In this document: positions 1 to 6,897 of the stretch, piece by piece | Numbering within the stretch: the first letter of the stretch is position 1 | Layout: each line of letters opens with the position of its first letter | Assembly: GCA_021786815.1 (NCBI GenBank) | Contig: JAJYMR010000111.1 | Coordinates: forward strand, 1 to 23,002 | DNA: 23,002 nucleotides | Direction: 5' to 3' | Source: Deltaproteobacteria bacterium | GTDB taxonomy: Bacteria > Desulfobacterota > Binatia > Binatales > Binataceae | Notes under the pieces: model-generated | Database searches by the model: none | Told to the model about the DNA's origin: nothing | Seen by the model: the letters and a program-made list of their open reading frames with translations, nothing else | Position numbers and translations under genes: made by a program

Positions 1-408
1 GAAAAGCTTTGCGACAACCGTCGTAACGCCGCGAAAATGGTTGGGACGCGAGCGCCCGCATAGCCCGCGCGTCACTTCCGTGACGTCAACCCAGGTCTGC
101 GCTCCCGGTGCGTACATCTCGGCCGGCTCGGGAGCATAGACCGCATCGACCGGAATCGTTTCCATCATCGCGCAGTCGCGCTCGAAGCTGCGCGGATACT
201 TCGCCAGGTCTTCATTGGGACCGAACTGGGTCGGATTCACGAACACCGAAGCGACGACCACGTCGGCCCGCCGGCGCGCCTCGCGCATCAGGCTCAGATG
301 TCCCTCGTGCAGAAAGCCCATCGTGGGCACGAAGCCAATCCGCCCCCCACGCATCCGCGCCGCCTCGCTGTAACGCGTCATCTCGCGCGCAGTCGCGATT
401 ATTTCCAC
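1..408 (-). CDS. panC: Pantothenate synthetase (pantoate-beta-alanine ligase), 3' part missing
   Basis: PanC condenses pantoate with beta-alanine using ATP, the last step of pantothenate synthesis, in the cytoplasm. The visible 136 residues are the N-terminal half of the Rossmann-like ATP-binding domain. They include PTMGFLHEGHLSL with the HEGH nucleotide-binding motif of this HIGH-superfamily enzyme, then SVFVNPTQFGPNEDLAKYPR, and they end in VTTVVAKLF just before the usual NIVQPD block. The frame reaches base 1 open, so the gene is cut by the window edge and is not broken. The start is GTG at 408, two bases after the panB stop, so translational coupling with panB is likely. The identity is clear from the motifs; the C-terminal half cannot be judged. 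Confidence 0.95.
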   Translation of the reverse strand, partial: MEIIATAREMTRYSEAARMRGGRIGFVPTMGFLHEGHLSLMREARRRADVVVASVFVNPTQFGPNEDLAKYPRSFERDCAMMETIPVDAVYAPEPAEMYAPGAQTWVDVTEVTRGLCGRSRPNHFRGVTTVVAKLF

Positions 409-410
409 GG

Positions 411-1244
411 TCAGGCCCCCTTGAAGCCGTAGCAATGCTCCGGGCCGGGAAAGCTGCGCTCGCGAACCTCGCGGATATAGGCGGTCGCGGCGCCCGAGGC
501 TTCCTGCGCTAGATTCGCATAACTCTTGGCGAAGCGCGGCACGAACGAGGACGAAAGCCCGAGCATGTCATGCATCACCAGCACCTGCCCGTCGCAGTCC
601 GGACCGGCGCCGATTCCGATCGTTGGAATGGAGACGCCTGCGGTGATTTCGCGCGCGAGCGGCGCCGGGATGCCTTCGAGCACGAGCGCAAAAGCTCCCG
701 CCTGCTCGATGGCGCGCGCGTCCTCCATCAGGCGCTCGCGGCATCCGGGACCGCGCCCCTCGCGTCGGCCTTGCACGCGATGGCCGCCCATGCGATGGAC
801 CGACTGCGGCGTAAGCCCGATGTGCCCCATCACCGGAATATCGACTCGCGTCAACCTTGCGACCGTCTCAGCCACGAAGATTCCGCCCTCGAGCTTGACG
901 GCTTCGGCGCCGCCCTCCTTGAGCAGGCGCCCGGCGTTGCGCAGCGCGTCCTCGGCGCTCACCTGGAACGAGAGAAACGGCATGTCGGCGACGACCAGAG
1001 CCCGCTTTCGGGCGCGGGCAACCATCCGGGCGTGGTAAATAATCTCGTCCACGGTCACGGGCAGGGTGCTTTCCGCGCCCTGCACCACCATCGCGAGGCT
1101 GTCGCCGATAAGCAGCACGTCGATGCCGGCTTCGTCGAAGATCTTCGCGAACGCGAAATCGTACGCGGTCAGCATCGTGATCGGCGTCCCCGCAGCCTTC
1201 ATCCGGGCCAGGTCTGGCACTCGAACCTTCGCCTGATTCATCAT
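411..1244 (-). CDS. panB: 3-methyl-2-oxobutanoate hydroxymethyltransferase
   Basis: PanB transfers a hydroxymethyl group from methylene-tetrahydrofolate to alpha-ketoisovalerate, giving ketopantoate, the first committed step to pantothenate and CoA. The 277-residue TIM-barrel protein shows the metal-ligand motifs LIGDSLAMV (Asp), VADMPFLSF (Asp) and VKLEGG (Glu), then GHIGLTPQSVHRMGG and PTIGIGAGPDCDGQVLVMHD. The start is ATG 1244 or the adjacent ATG at 1241; GGAAAG lies 3 to 6 bases upstream. The stretch after VQGR (about residues 155-170) is about four residues longer and more Arg/Gly-rich than in E. coli PanB, while the frame stays open. It sits directly upstream of panC and immediately after a terminator hairpin at 1253-1290, so its expression probably depends on read-through or attenuation. 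Confidence 0.96.
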   Translation of the reverse strand: MMNQAKVRVPDLARMKAAGTPITMLTAYDFAFAKIFDEAGIDVLLIGDSLAMVVQGAESTLPVTVDEIIYHARMVARARKRALVVADMPFLSFQVSAEDALRNAGRLLKEGGAEAVKLEGGIFVAETVARLTRVDIPVMGHIGLTPQSVHRMGGHRVQGRREGRGPGCRERLMEDARAIEQAGAFALVLEGIPAPLAREITAGVSIPTIGIGAGPDCDGQVLVMHDMLGLSSSFVPRFAKSYANLAQEASGAATAYIREVRERSFPGPEHCYGFKGA

Positions 1245-1252
1245 CGCTTTCC

Positions 1253-1290
1253 AAAAAAATGCGGGGTCGCCGTTGAACCGGCAACCCCGC
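1253..1290 (-). terminator. Strong intrinsic terminator directly upstream of panB
   Basis: On the minus strand an almost perfect hairpin with arms GCGGGGTTGCCG and CGGCGACCCCGC is followed by a run of seven T (bases 1259-1253). The last T is only eight bases from the panB ATG, and the panB Shine-Dalgarno sequence follows immediately. This is seen directly. It can end the non-coding RNA or the coaX-MBL-PDZ transcript, and it may act as an attenuator for panBC. Confidence 0.88.
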
Positions 1291-1292
1291 TT

Positions 1293-1458
1293 AAGAGCAG
1301 ACTTGTAAGGTCAGCACCCAAGCCTTGATTCGGGTCCCGGTCCAGTAATTCGGATCCAGGCGCGAGCCCAAGCTGTGTATGTCTAGCGTCCCCTGTCCGC
1401 CGTGACGCATGCCAAGCCTCGCCGGGAAATAACCTCGACGGGCCGACTTTTCACTCTT
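1293..1458 (-). ncRNA. Structured RNA between the PDZ gene and panB, 6S-like (ssrS candidate)
   Basis: The 275-base gap has no coding frame but folds like a long bulged rod. AAGAG (1454-1458) pairs with CTCTT (1293-1297), and GTCGGC (1442-1447) pairs with GCTGAC (1310-1315). An apical hairpin pairs GCGTC with GACGC (1386-1408), and a small side hairpin lies at 1316-1335 (ACCCGA with TTGGGT). A closing helix, an open middle, a small hairpin on the 3' side of the middle and an apical stem, about 166 nt long with a terminator at once after it, match the known plan of 6S RNA, which binds the RNA polymerase holoenzyme. The side hairpin also resembles the E. coli one around CAAGG. No clear promoter was found; TATTAC at 1459-1464 sits too close to the helix start. 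The alternative is a cis-acting leader of panB, because the terminator touches the panB ribosome binding site. The 6S call rests on shape and partial sequence likeness only. Confidence 0.55.
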
Positions 1459-1519
1459 GTAATACAGGACGGCCCTTACAGTAAAGAGATAGTTGCCTTA
1501 TGAGCGTTCGGCGACTCTC

Positions 1520-2437
1520 TTACTCCGTCGCCGTTTGTGTGGACGACGATGGGATCGAAACGACTATTTGCACGCGCTTTCCGTCACGCACCACGCTCAG
1601 GTAAACCAACTCGCCAGGCCTGGTTTTGCTTATCTGATTCTCGAAATCGATGAAATTCGTCACCCGGTTTCCATCGACCCCGATAATCATGTCGTACGAT
1701 TCGCCGAGCCGAGTGTAGTCGATCACGGGAAGAGCGAGAATCGCAGGCGGAAAGACCATCGCGCCCGCAAGGATTGCGCCGGTGAGCACGTTGTGCGCGG
1801 TGCGCCGCATCGGCTTAAGGCCCGCTCTTGCCGCAGGGCTGTTCTTCTGGACGCTCATGACTATCAGCCCGTCGGCTTCCTGGCCCGTGTTGAGCTTGCG
1901 CCGCGCCTCGACAAGCTCGGCTCCGATTGCCGATATTTCAGAGCCCTGCGCCACGAACTCCCGAAGCGTTCCAAGCTGCTGATTGAACTCCTGATCGGCG
2001 TGCTCCTGGTAGCTCTGGACGTCGCCACCGCTCGACGCCCCGCCGTACTGCGATGAGCCGGAGCCAGCCTGCGGGGGACCCGAAGGCGCGGCCGGAGGGA
2101 TGATCTGGGTGGTCTGGGGCGGCATCTGCGGATGGGTCAGCACCTCGGAAGACTCGATCGCGGGCGTGGTGATTTCCGGAAGCGTGGGTGCGCTTTCGGA
2201 TGGAGAGGCGGCTGGCGCGGCGGACGGTGATTCGGCAATCGCGCGCGCGGACGTTGCGGGTGAAGGAGCGCTGGATGGCGCCGTTGCAGCCGTACGCTCA
2301 GTGTCGGACTCCGTGACCGGGACCGGCGGCTCCGACTGGGCGCGCATCTGCGTGCCCGATGCAAGCACGAACGCCAGTCCGGCGAGCGTGGCGACGGCGA
2401 ATCTTCGCCTAAGTGATGAGGCTCCAGCGGCTCTCAT
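1520..2437 (-). CDS. Secreted or periplasmic PDZ-domain protein with a hydrophobic insertion
   Basis: The 305-residue protein starts with a signal peptide (about 1-33, RRRF then a hydrophobic core ending in ASGTQMRA). A low-complexity Pro/Ala/Ser/Thr-rich stretch follows to about residue 135, then a short Gln/Glu-rich helical part, then a PDZ domain. The PDZ core is recognisable as GLIVMSVQKNSPAARAGLKP (about 190-209) and YDMIIGVDGNRVTNFIDFE followed by a strand-rich end. Between these halves, residues about 210-245 hold an insertion whose 217-240 part is hydrophobic enough to span or dip into a membrane. No protease domain is present, so it is probably an adaptor or substrate-binding protein. 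The start is fixed by an in-frame TGA nine bases upstream. It overlaps the end of the MBL gene by 29 bases, so the two are cotranscribed. The function is unknown. Confidence 0.8.
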   Translation of the reverse strand: MRAAGASSLRRRFAVATLAGLAFVLASGTQMRAQSEPPVPVTESDTERTAATAPSSAPSPATSARAIAESPSAAPAASPSESAPTLPEITTPAIESSEVLTHPQMPPQTTQIIPPAAPSGPPQAGSGSSQYGGASSGGDVQSYQEHADQEFNQQLGTLREFVAQGSEISAIGAELVEARRKLNTGQEADGLIVMSVQKNSPAARAGLKPMRRTAHNVLTGAILAGAMVFPPAILALPVIDYTRLGESYDMIIGVDGNRVTNFIDFENQISKTRPGELVYLSVVRDGKRVQIVVSIPSSSTQTATE

Positions 2438-3290
2438 TCTCGATCACGCGTCCCTCCTTGCGGAGTTTCTTCAGATGCGAACGGACCGAGCTTGCGGCGG
2501 CCGGATGCAAATAATCGGGAACATCGACGTAAATCTTCTTCACGATCCCCATCACCTCGATTCCGCCACCCTCGGCAAGCGCGTCCAGCACCTGGCGCTC
2601 GCGAAGTTCCCGATGGGCTATGTATTCGCGGATTTTGGCGTGGGGATTGCGGATTACCGGCCCGTGAGCCGGGTAGATGGTTTCAAGGTCGAGTTCGAGG
2701 AGCCGGCGAAGCGAGCTCATGTAATCGCCCAGGTCGCCGGTATCGTCGGGAATCACGGTCGTTCCGGCGCCCAGCACGACGTCGCCGGTGAAGAGCGCGC
2801 GTTCCTCTTCGAGGTAATAGCAAAGATGGTCCGGCGAATGGCCCGGAGTATGGAGCGCGCGCAGGGTCGCGCCTTCGGTCGTTATCACCGCGCCGTCGCC
2901 GATCGCGGTTATCGGCGCGCCCGCGGCCTCGTCGTGCCCGGGCCACGGCTTCTTCAGAACCTCGACCCGTCCGAACCGCTCGAGTACCTGGCGCACGCCG
3001 CCGATATGATCGACGTGGGCATGAGTCAGAACGATCCGGTCGAGCGTGTCGGTGTGCGAAAGCTCACGCAGCGCCTCGACCAGCAGTTCGAGCCACATCG
3101 GCACGCCCTGCCCCGTATCGAGCAGCAGCGGACGGCGTCCGGCGCCGACCAGGTAGGTGTTGGTTCCCGGCCCGGTAAACGGCGATGGGTTGTGTCCGAG
3201 CACGGTTGCGACTCGCGGCGAGCATCGCGCGTAGTCCGGCAGCTTCATTCCGATCATTGAATCGGTAACGATCCGCGCGGGCTTGTCCAT
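2409..3290 (-). CDS. MBL-fold metallo-hydrolase with C-terminal winged helix (LACTB2-like)
   Basis: The protein has 293 residues. The beta-lactamase-fold metal motif is H90-A-H92-V-D94-H95 in LTHAHVDHIGG, with further ligands in HTPGHSPDH (H151), FTGD (D170) and the late PAHGP. The early GPGTNTYLVG segment and the C-terminal helical/winged part (about 225-293, KIREYIAHRELRERQVLDAL onward) fit the LACTB2-like subgroup. Some members of that subgroup are nucleases and others are thioesterase-like hydrolases, so the substrate cannot be named. The ATG start is supported by CAGGAGA six bases upstream. It follows coaX by 16 bases and overlaps the PDZ gene, which makes it part of the coaX operon. Action on a CoA thioester is an inference from position only. 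Confidence 0.88.
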   Translation of the reverse strand: MDKPARIVTDSMIGMKLPDYARCSPRVATVLGHNPSPFTGPGTNTYLVGAGRRPLLLDTGQGVPMWLELLVEALRELSHTDTLDRIVLTHAHVDHIGGVRQVLERFGRVEVLKKPWPGHDEAAGAPITAIGDGAVITTEGATLRALHTPGHSPDHLCYYLEEERALFTGDVVLGAGTTVIPDDTGDLGDYMSSLRRLLELDLETIYPAHGPVIRNPHAKIREYIAHRELRERQVLDALAEGGGIEVMGIVKKIYVDVPDYLHPAAASSVRSHLKKLRKEGRVIENESRWSLIT

Positions 3291-3306
3291 CGGCGTCTCC
3301 TGAACC

Positions 3307-4077
3307 TCAGCGGCGGTTGCGTTCGAAAATGAGCCTGAGCCCCTTGAGCGTCAGGAACTCGTCAACCTCCTCTATCGTGGAGGACTCGGGCGCGATCAGG
3401 TCGGCGAGGCCACCGGTCGCGATCACGCGCGCGTCCTCTCCGCGTTCCTTGTTGATCCGGTTAACGAGGCCGTCCACCAGCGCCGTGTAGCCGAAGATCA
3501 GCCCCGACTGTATCGCACCCATCGTGGTCCTGCCCACCGCCTCGCGCGGACGGACCAGCTCGACACGGTAGAGCTTGGCGGCGTGCTCGATAAGCGCGTC
3601 CATCGAGACCCCGAGCCCCGGTGCGATCGCGCCGCCCGCGTACTCGCCGCGCCGCGTGACGTAGTCGAACGTGGTCGCAGTGCCGAAATCGACCACGATA
3701 CAGGCGCTCGCGTAGCGCTCGTAGGCGGCGACCGCGTTCACGATCCGGTCGGCGCCCACTTCCTTGGGATTCTCGTACAGGATCGGCATCCCGGTCTTGA
3801 TTCCGGGACCCACGATGAGCGGCGTGCAATGGAAATAGCGCTCCGACAATTGCTCCATCACGCGGTTGAGCGGAGGCACCACGCAGGCCACCGCGACTCC
3901 CTCGGGCCTGAGCGGAATCGGAAGTTCCGCCGCCTGGAGCAGCGTGTTCAGGATGGCGCCGTGCTCGTCGGTGGTGCGTTGCGGGTTAGTCGAGATACGC
4001 CAGTGATGGACCAGGCCATCAGCTGCGTAAATCCCGATCACGGTATGACTGTTGCCAACGTCGATAGTTACCAGCAT
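3307..4077 (-). CDS. coaX: Type III pantothenate kinase
   Basis: CoaX phosphorylates pantothenate with ATP, the first step from the vitamin to coenzyme A, and unlike CoaA it is not inhibited by CoA. The 256-residue product has the ASKHA-fold phosphate loop TIDVGNSHTVIGIY at the N-terminus, then ENPKEVGADRIVNAVAAYE, the adenosine/phosphate motif VVDFGTATTFDYV, and GGAIAPGLGVSMDAL, all typical of type III enzymes, at normal length. It is the first gene of the minus-strand cluster that later carries panB and panC, so precursor synthesis and its use sit together. No good Shine-Dalgarno sequence is seen before ATG 4077, but the conserved N-terminus leaves no other choice. Confidence 0.96.
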   Translation of the reverse strand: MLVTIDVGNSHTVIGIYAADGLVHHWRISTNPQRTTDEHGAILNTLLQAAELPIPLRPEGVAVACVVPPLNRVMEQLSERYFHCTPLIVGPGIKTGMPILYENPKEVGADRIVNAVAAYERYASACIVVDFGTATTFDYVTRRGEYAGGAIAPGLGVSMDALIEHAAKLYRVELVRPREAVGRTTMGAIQSGLIFGYTALVDGLVNRINKERGEDARVIATGGLADLIAPESSTIEEVDEFLTLKGLRLIFERNRR

Positions 4078-4153
4078 TGACTGATTTCAAAAGCCGCGGC
4101 GCCTCCATCTCAAGAATAAAGCTTTGGCGCCCTTGTAAGAAGCCGGAATAATT

Positions 4154-4645
4154 TCACGGATGGGGCCGCGGAGCCAGAGCCGCCGGGGCGGTGGCGCGGC
4201 GTGCGGCGACAGAATTTTTTTTTGGCGCGACCGCAATGGCGGGCGGAATCGTCACGTAACCCGGCGCCGCCGGCACGAAATCGCCTCCCGTGCGTTGGCG
4301 CTCGTAGTCGGCAAGCGTCCCGTAATCAAGGCGATCCCTGTTGGCCTTGGCCCGCGCGCTGGCACCTGCATCCGCTCGCGTCGCCGGAATGGCCGCGAAG
4401 TCATCGTTTTCGCCCTCCCCGCGGTCGCATAGGGTCGAAACCGCCTCGCGGCTGCATTGTTGGGGAATTACGAGCACCTGTCTTACGCCGAGCCAGTCGG
4501 CCTCGGCGAGCGATTCGGGCGAATCGGAATTATCCGCGCCGAACGCGACGCTCCCACGGCCGATAACCGCAGCGAGCAGCACCGCCAGCACGGCAATTGC
4601 GCTTACCTTTGCGCGAGAACCAGCCTTGTCGGAGCCTCGATTCAA
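4154..4645 (-). CDS. Small secreted protein of unknown function
   Basis: The family is not recognised. From TTG 4645 the product is 163 residues, with a basic start (LNRGSDKAGSRAK), a hydrophobic core (VSAIAVLAVLLAAVIG) and a likely signal-peptidase site after SVAFGA. The rest is polar, with two Cys (in QQCSREAVSTLC), an acidic patch, and a Pro/Ala/Lys/Arg-rich tail. The frame has no ATG. TTG 4645 is preferred because GGGGTGG lies six bases upstream and because it gives a well-shaped signal peptide; another TTG at 4723 would add 26 residues. The export signal is the main argument that the gene is real. It is divergent from the dehydrogenase gene across a short gap. Confidence 0.5.
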   Translation of the reverse strand: MNRGSDKAGSRAKVSAIAVLAVLLAAVIGRGSVAFGADNSDSPESLAEADWLGVRQVLVIPQQCSREAVSTLCDRGEGENDDFAAIPATRADAGASARAKANRDRLDYGTLADYERQRTGGDFVPAAPGYVTIPPAIAVAPKKNSVAARRATAPAALAPRPHP

Positions 4646-4798
4646 GCTTCGCCACCCCGCAGGTCCAACCCTGCGCCCGAAGCCTCTCGCGACGAGGCTA
4701 GCATCGTATGAACACGCGTCCAAGAAACCCGCGCAACTTCGAAAACCCGTTCCTCGCGAGGTTTGCAGGAACCAATCGTCCAGCTAAGATTCGTCGCC

Positions 4799-5542
4799 AT
4801 GTCTCAGAGCAAAGTTGCACTGGTAACCGGCGCCGGACGGGGAATCGGCCGCGATATCGCGCTCAGGCTTTCGCGTGAAGGCTACGCCTGCGGGCTTATC
4901 GCGCGCACCAAGTCCCAGCTCGACGAAACCGCGGAACTGATCCGCAAGCAGGGCGGACGCGCGCTCGTCACTCCGACCGACGTCTCGAAACGCGAACAGG
5001 TGCTCGCCTCGGTCGAAGCGGTCGAGCGCGAACTCGGACCCATTTCGGTCCTGGTCAACAACGCCGGAGCGTATCTGAAGAAGCGCTTCACCGATATCGC
5101 CGAGGACGAGTTCGACTTCCAGTTCAAGGTCAACTGCTACGGCCCGTTTTTCTGCACCCAGGCGGTGGTGAGCCGGATGGTCGAGCGCGGAGGCGGGACG
5201 GTCATCTTCGTGCTCGGCTCCGAGTCGCGCGGCGGCCCGGCGCAGTATTCGGCCTACACCGCGTCCAAGGTGGCGCAGCGCGCGATCGCGGAATCGCTCG
5301 CCTACGAATTCGGGCATCTTGGCGTTCATGCCGCCGCGCTAGACGTTGACGGCGCGGTCGACAGCGAGCGGGTGCGCGAGGCGATGCCCGACGTGGATCC
5401 GTCATGGTTCGTATCGCCCGAGCGCATCTGCGAGGAGATCGTCCACCTTGTGAACCAGCCGAAAAGCTCGTGGACGTTCCAAGTGGACCTGCGCTCGTAC
5501 GCGCAATGGCGTCCGCGCGTCGCGCCGAAGAAAAAGGCCTGA
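4799..5542 (+). CDS. Short-chain dehydrogenase/reductase (SDR), substrate unknown
   Basis: The 247-residue Rossmann-fold oxidoreductase has the cofactor motif TGAGRGIG near the N-terminus, then NNAG (in VLVNNAGAYL), a catalytic Ser (FVLGSES) and the YxxxK pair in QYSAYTASKVA. Arg in IARTKSQL after the second strand and Asp in PTDVSKR suggest NADP(H) more than NAD(H); this is an inference. The length is standard for classical SDRs. A TTG at 4763 would add 12 residues, but ATG 4799 directly precedes SKVALVTG, where the family begins. It stands alone, followed by a hairpin and a tRNA gene. It could be a 3-oxoacyl-ACP reductase-like enzyme or act on another alcohol/ketone pair. Confidence 0.9.
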   Translation: MSQSKVALVTGAGRGIGRDIALRLSREGYACGLIARTKSQLDETAELIRKQGGRALVTPTDVSKREQVLASVEAVERELGPISVLVNNAGAYLKKRFTDIAEDEFDFQFKVNCYGPFFCTQAVVSRMVERGGGTVIFVLGSESRGGPAQYSAYTASKVAQRAIAESLAYEFGHLGVHAAALDVDGAVDSERVREAMPDVDPSWFVSPERICEEIVHLVNQPKSSWTFQVDLRSYAQWRPRVAPKKKA

Positions 5543-5628
5543 CGCGGCGGTTGCAGAGCGAACACCCGTAGACGTCAGGCCAGCGGAAGAGTTTTCCGCG
5601 GCCGACGCCCGAGCGTGTCGTAAACGGA

Positions 5629-5670
5629 CGAAAACCGCGGGCGGCGGGGCCGCGCCGGGTGTGGTTTTCG
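5629..5670 (+). terminator. GC-rich hairpin flanked by A-run and T-run after the SDR gene
   Basis: CGAAAACC (5629-5636) is the exact reverse complement of GGTTTTCG (5663-5670). The spacer is itself very GC-rich and can extend the stem (CCGCGG facing CCGCG). A-run, GC stem and T-run give the layout of a bidirectional intrinsic terminator, although the T-run has only four bases. It lies about 90 bases after the SDR stop and before tRNA-Pro. Confidence 0.45.
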
Positions 5671-5733
5671 CCTGCGCCCGAATGTATTGTCGAACTTCCG
5701 GCCACCGTTTCGGTTGCCGATTCCAACCCCGGT

Positions 5734-5810
5734 CGGGGCGTGGCGCAGACTGGTAGCGCACACGCTTGGGGTGCGTGTGGTCGCCGGTTCAAATCCGGCC
5801 GCCCCGACCA
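5734..5810 (+). tRNA. tRNA-Pro, anticodon GGG
   Basis: A complete cloverleaf is visible. The acceptor arms CGGGGCG and CGCCCCG pair fully, the D arm is GCGC with GCGC, and the anticodon stem CACGC/GCGTG encloses loop TTGGGGT (anticodon GGG). The T arm is GCCGG-TTCAAAT-CCGGC. The CCA end is encoded after discriminator A. It reads CCC (and CCU) proline codons. No intron is seen. It is a single tRNA gene between two unrelated protein genes. Confidence 0.97.
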
Positions 5811-5866
5811 ACCATCGCGCATACCATCCCAAACGCAAGCTCACCCCGACGCGCCCTCCATCCGCC

Positions 5867-5885
5867 GAAGCCGAATGTCGGCTTC
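5867..5885 (+). repeat. Perfect 8-bp inverted repeat downstream of tRNA-Pro
   Basis: GAAGCCGA and TCGGCTTC face each other across ATG, forming a tight hairpin about 57 bases after the tRNA. There is no T-run, so it may be a weak or factor-dependent transcript end or a processing site. The remaining bases between the tRNA and 6040 show no coding sequence. Confidence 0.4.
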
Positions 5886-6039
5886 CCCGCGCCAATCGCA
5901 TCGCATCTGTGGACGAGTCGCGCGATTTGAGAGAAAGTCTCGTAACTTTATGCGGACGCAACGGCGCCTCGCGTCGCTCCGGTTTCGCCGAGCGCGCATC
6001 GCCTGAACTGTCCGGCTTCAAGAGTGAGGAGAGGACGCA

Positions 6040-6819
6040 ATGAAATACCTGGTTCGTGACGGCGTGAAGCTCTATTACGACATCGACGGCAAGGGCTCGC
6101 CGCCAATCGTTTTCGTCCACGGATGGACCTGCAACCACACCTACTTCGCGCCGCAACAGAAATATTTCGGAAAACGCCATCGCGTCGTATCGGTCGATCT
6201 TCGCGGCCACGGCAAGAGCGATAAGCCAGAGCAGCAGTACTCGATCGCGGGTTTTGCCGACGATCTCGCGTGGATGTGCGCCGAGCTTGGGCTCAAGAAG
6301 CCCGTGGTCGTCGGTCACAGCATGGGCGGGATGGTCGCACTCGAACTTGCCGCGTCGCATCCCGACGTCCCGGGTGCAATCGTCACCTGCGATTCGCCGG
6401 TCGTCGTTCCTGCTCAGCTCGCCACGAACATGGGGGCGACGCTCGAGCAGTTCCGCAAGCGCAACTGGCGCCCGGCCCATCGCGCCTTTATCGCCGACGC
6501 GCTCTTCATCCCGACCGACGACGCGAAGCGCAAGGAACGCATTCTGAAGGACATGACCTCCGCGCCCGATCATGTGACGATCGGATGCTTCGAGGCGATC
6601 GCCGCGGCCGACACCGAGGGCGCAGCGCGCAAGTGCAAGGTGCCGTTCCTGAATATCCTTGCCGCAAGCCCGTTGTGCGACGTCGAGCGCTTGCGCGAGT
6701 TGTGCCCCGCCGCGGTCGTCGGACAGACGGTCGGCGCAGGCCACTTCCATCAGCTCGAGGTACCCGATCAGGTTAACGGGATGATCGAGCGGTTTCTCAG
6801 GCTCTCGAATCTGAAGTGA
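6040..6819 (+). CDS. Alpha/beta-fold hydrolase
   Basis: The 259-residue product is a cytoplasmic alpha/beta hydrolase. FVHGWTCN supplies the oxyanion region, GHSMGG holds the nucleophile Ser94, Asp214 in PLCDVERL is the likely acid, and His235 in GAGHFHQLE is the catalytic base. DLRGHGKSDKP is the usual strand-turn motif. The small cap region (about 120-180) is where substrate would be chosen; it gives no clear hint. The ATG is preceded by GAGGAGAGGA, a good ribosome binding site. Esterase, lactonase or C-C hydrolase activity are all possible. It is a single gene, followed by a 266-base gap with inverted repeats. Confidence 0.9.
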   Translation: MKYLVRDGVKLYYDIDGKGSPPIVFVHGWTCNHTYFAPQQKYFGKRHRVVSVDLRGHGKSDKPEQQYSIAGFADDLAWMCAELGLKKPVVVGHSMGGMVALELAASHPDVPGAIVTCDSPVVVPAQLATNMGATLEQFRKRNWRPAHRAFIADALFIPTDDAKRKERILKDMTSAPDHVTIGCFEAIAAADTEGAARKCKVPFLNILAASPLCDVERLRELCPAAVVGQTVGAGHFHQLEVPDQVNGMIERFLRLSNLK

Positions 6820-6825
6820 TCCTTC

Positions 6826-6864
6826 GGTCAAGGGATGGCGAATCAGCGTCGGCAAGCCTTGACC
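6826..6864. repeat. 8-bp inverted repeat just after the hydrolase gene
   Basis: GGTCAAGG (6826-6833) and CCTTGACC (6857-6864) are exact inverted copies 23 bases apart. Flanking CTTC and GAAG could extend the stem past a small bulge. There is no T-run. It may be a weak transcript end or a protein-binding site. Confidence 0.4.
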
Positions 6865-6882
6865 AACGAAGCGGCAACCTGA

Positions 6883-6897
6883 TTAACTCTTGGTTAA
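6883..6897. promoter_or_regulatory. Short palindrome TTAAC-N5-GTTAA, possible operator
   Basis: A symmetrical TTAAC/GTTAA pair lies in the AT-richer middle of the gap before the membrane protein gene. Size and symmetry suit a dimeric regulator, but no regulator is encoded nearby. The rest of the 6820-7085 gap has a second hairpin, AGGCGTG (7041-7047) with CACGCCT (7065-7071), only three to four bases ahead of the GCGAGG ribosome-binding sequence. Confidence 0.25.

Noticed and set aside
2100..3260. 386-residue plus-strand open frame
   Set aside because: It is antisense to the PDZ and MBL genes, which show clear domains. The product has no recognisable motif.
5202..5822. Minus-strand frame starting with GRPDLNRRPHAPQAC
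   Set aside because: This peptide is the known artefact produced by translating the reverse complement of tRNA-Pro.
5575..6855. 426-residue minus-strand open frame across the tRNA and hydrolase
   Set aside because: It covers tRNA-Pro and the antisense of the alpha/beta hydrolase. The tail translates the tRNA complement.
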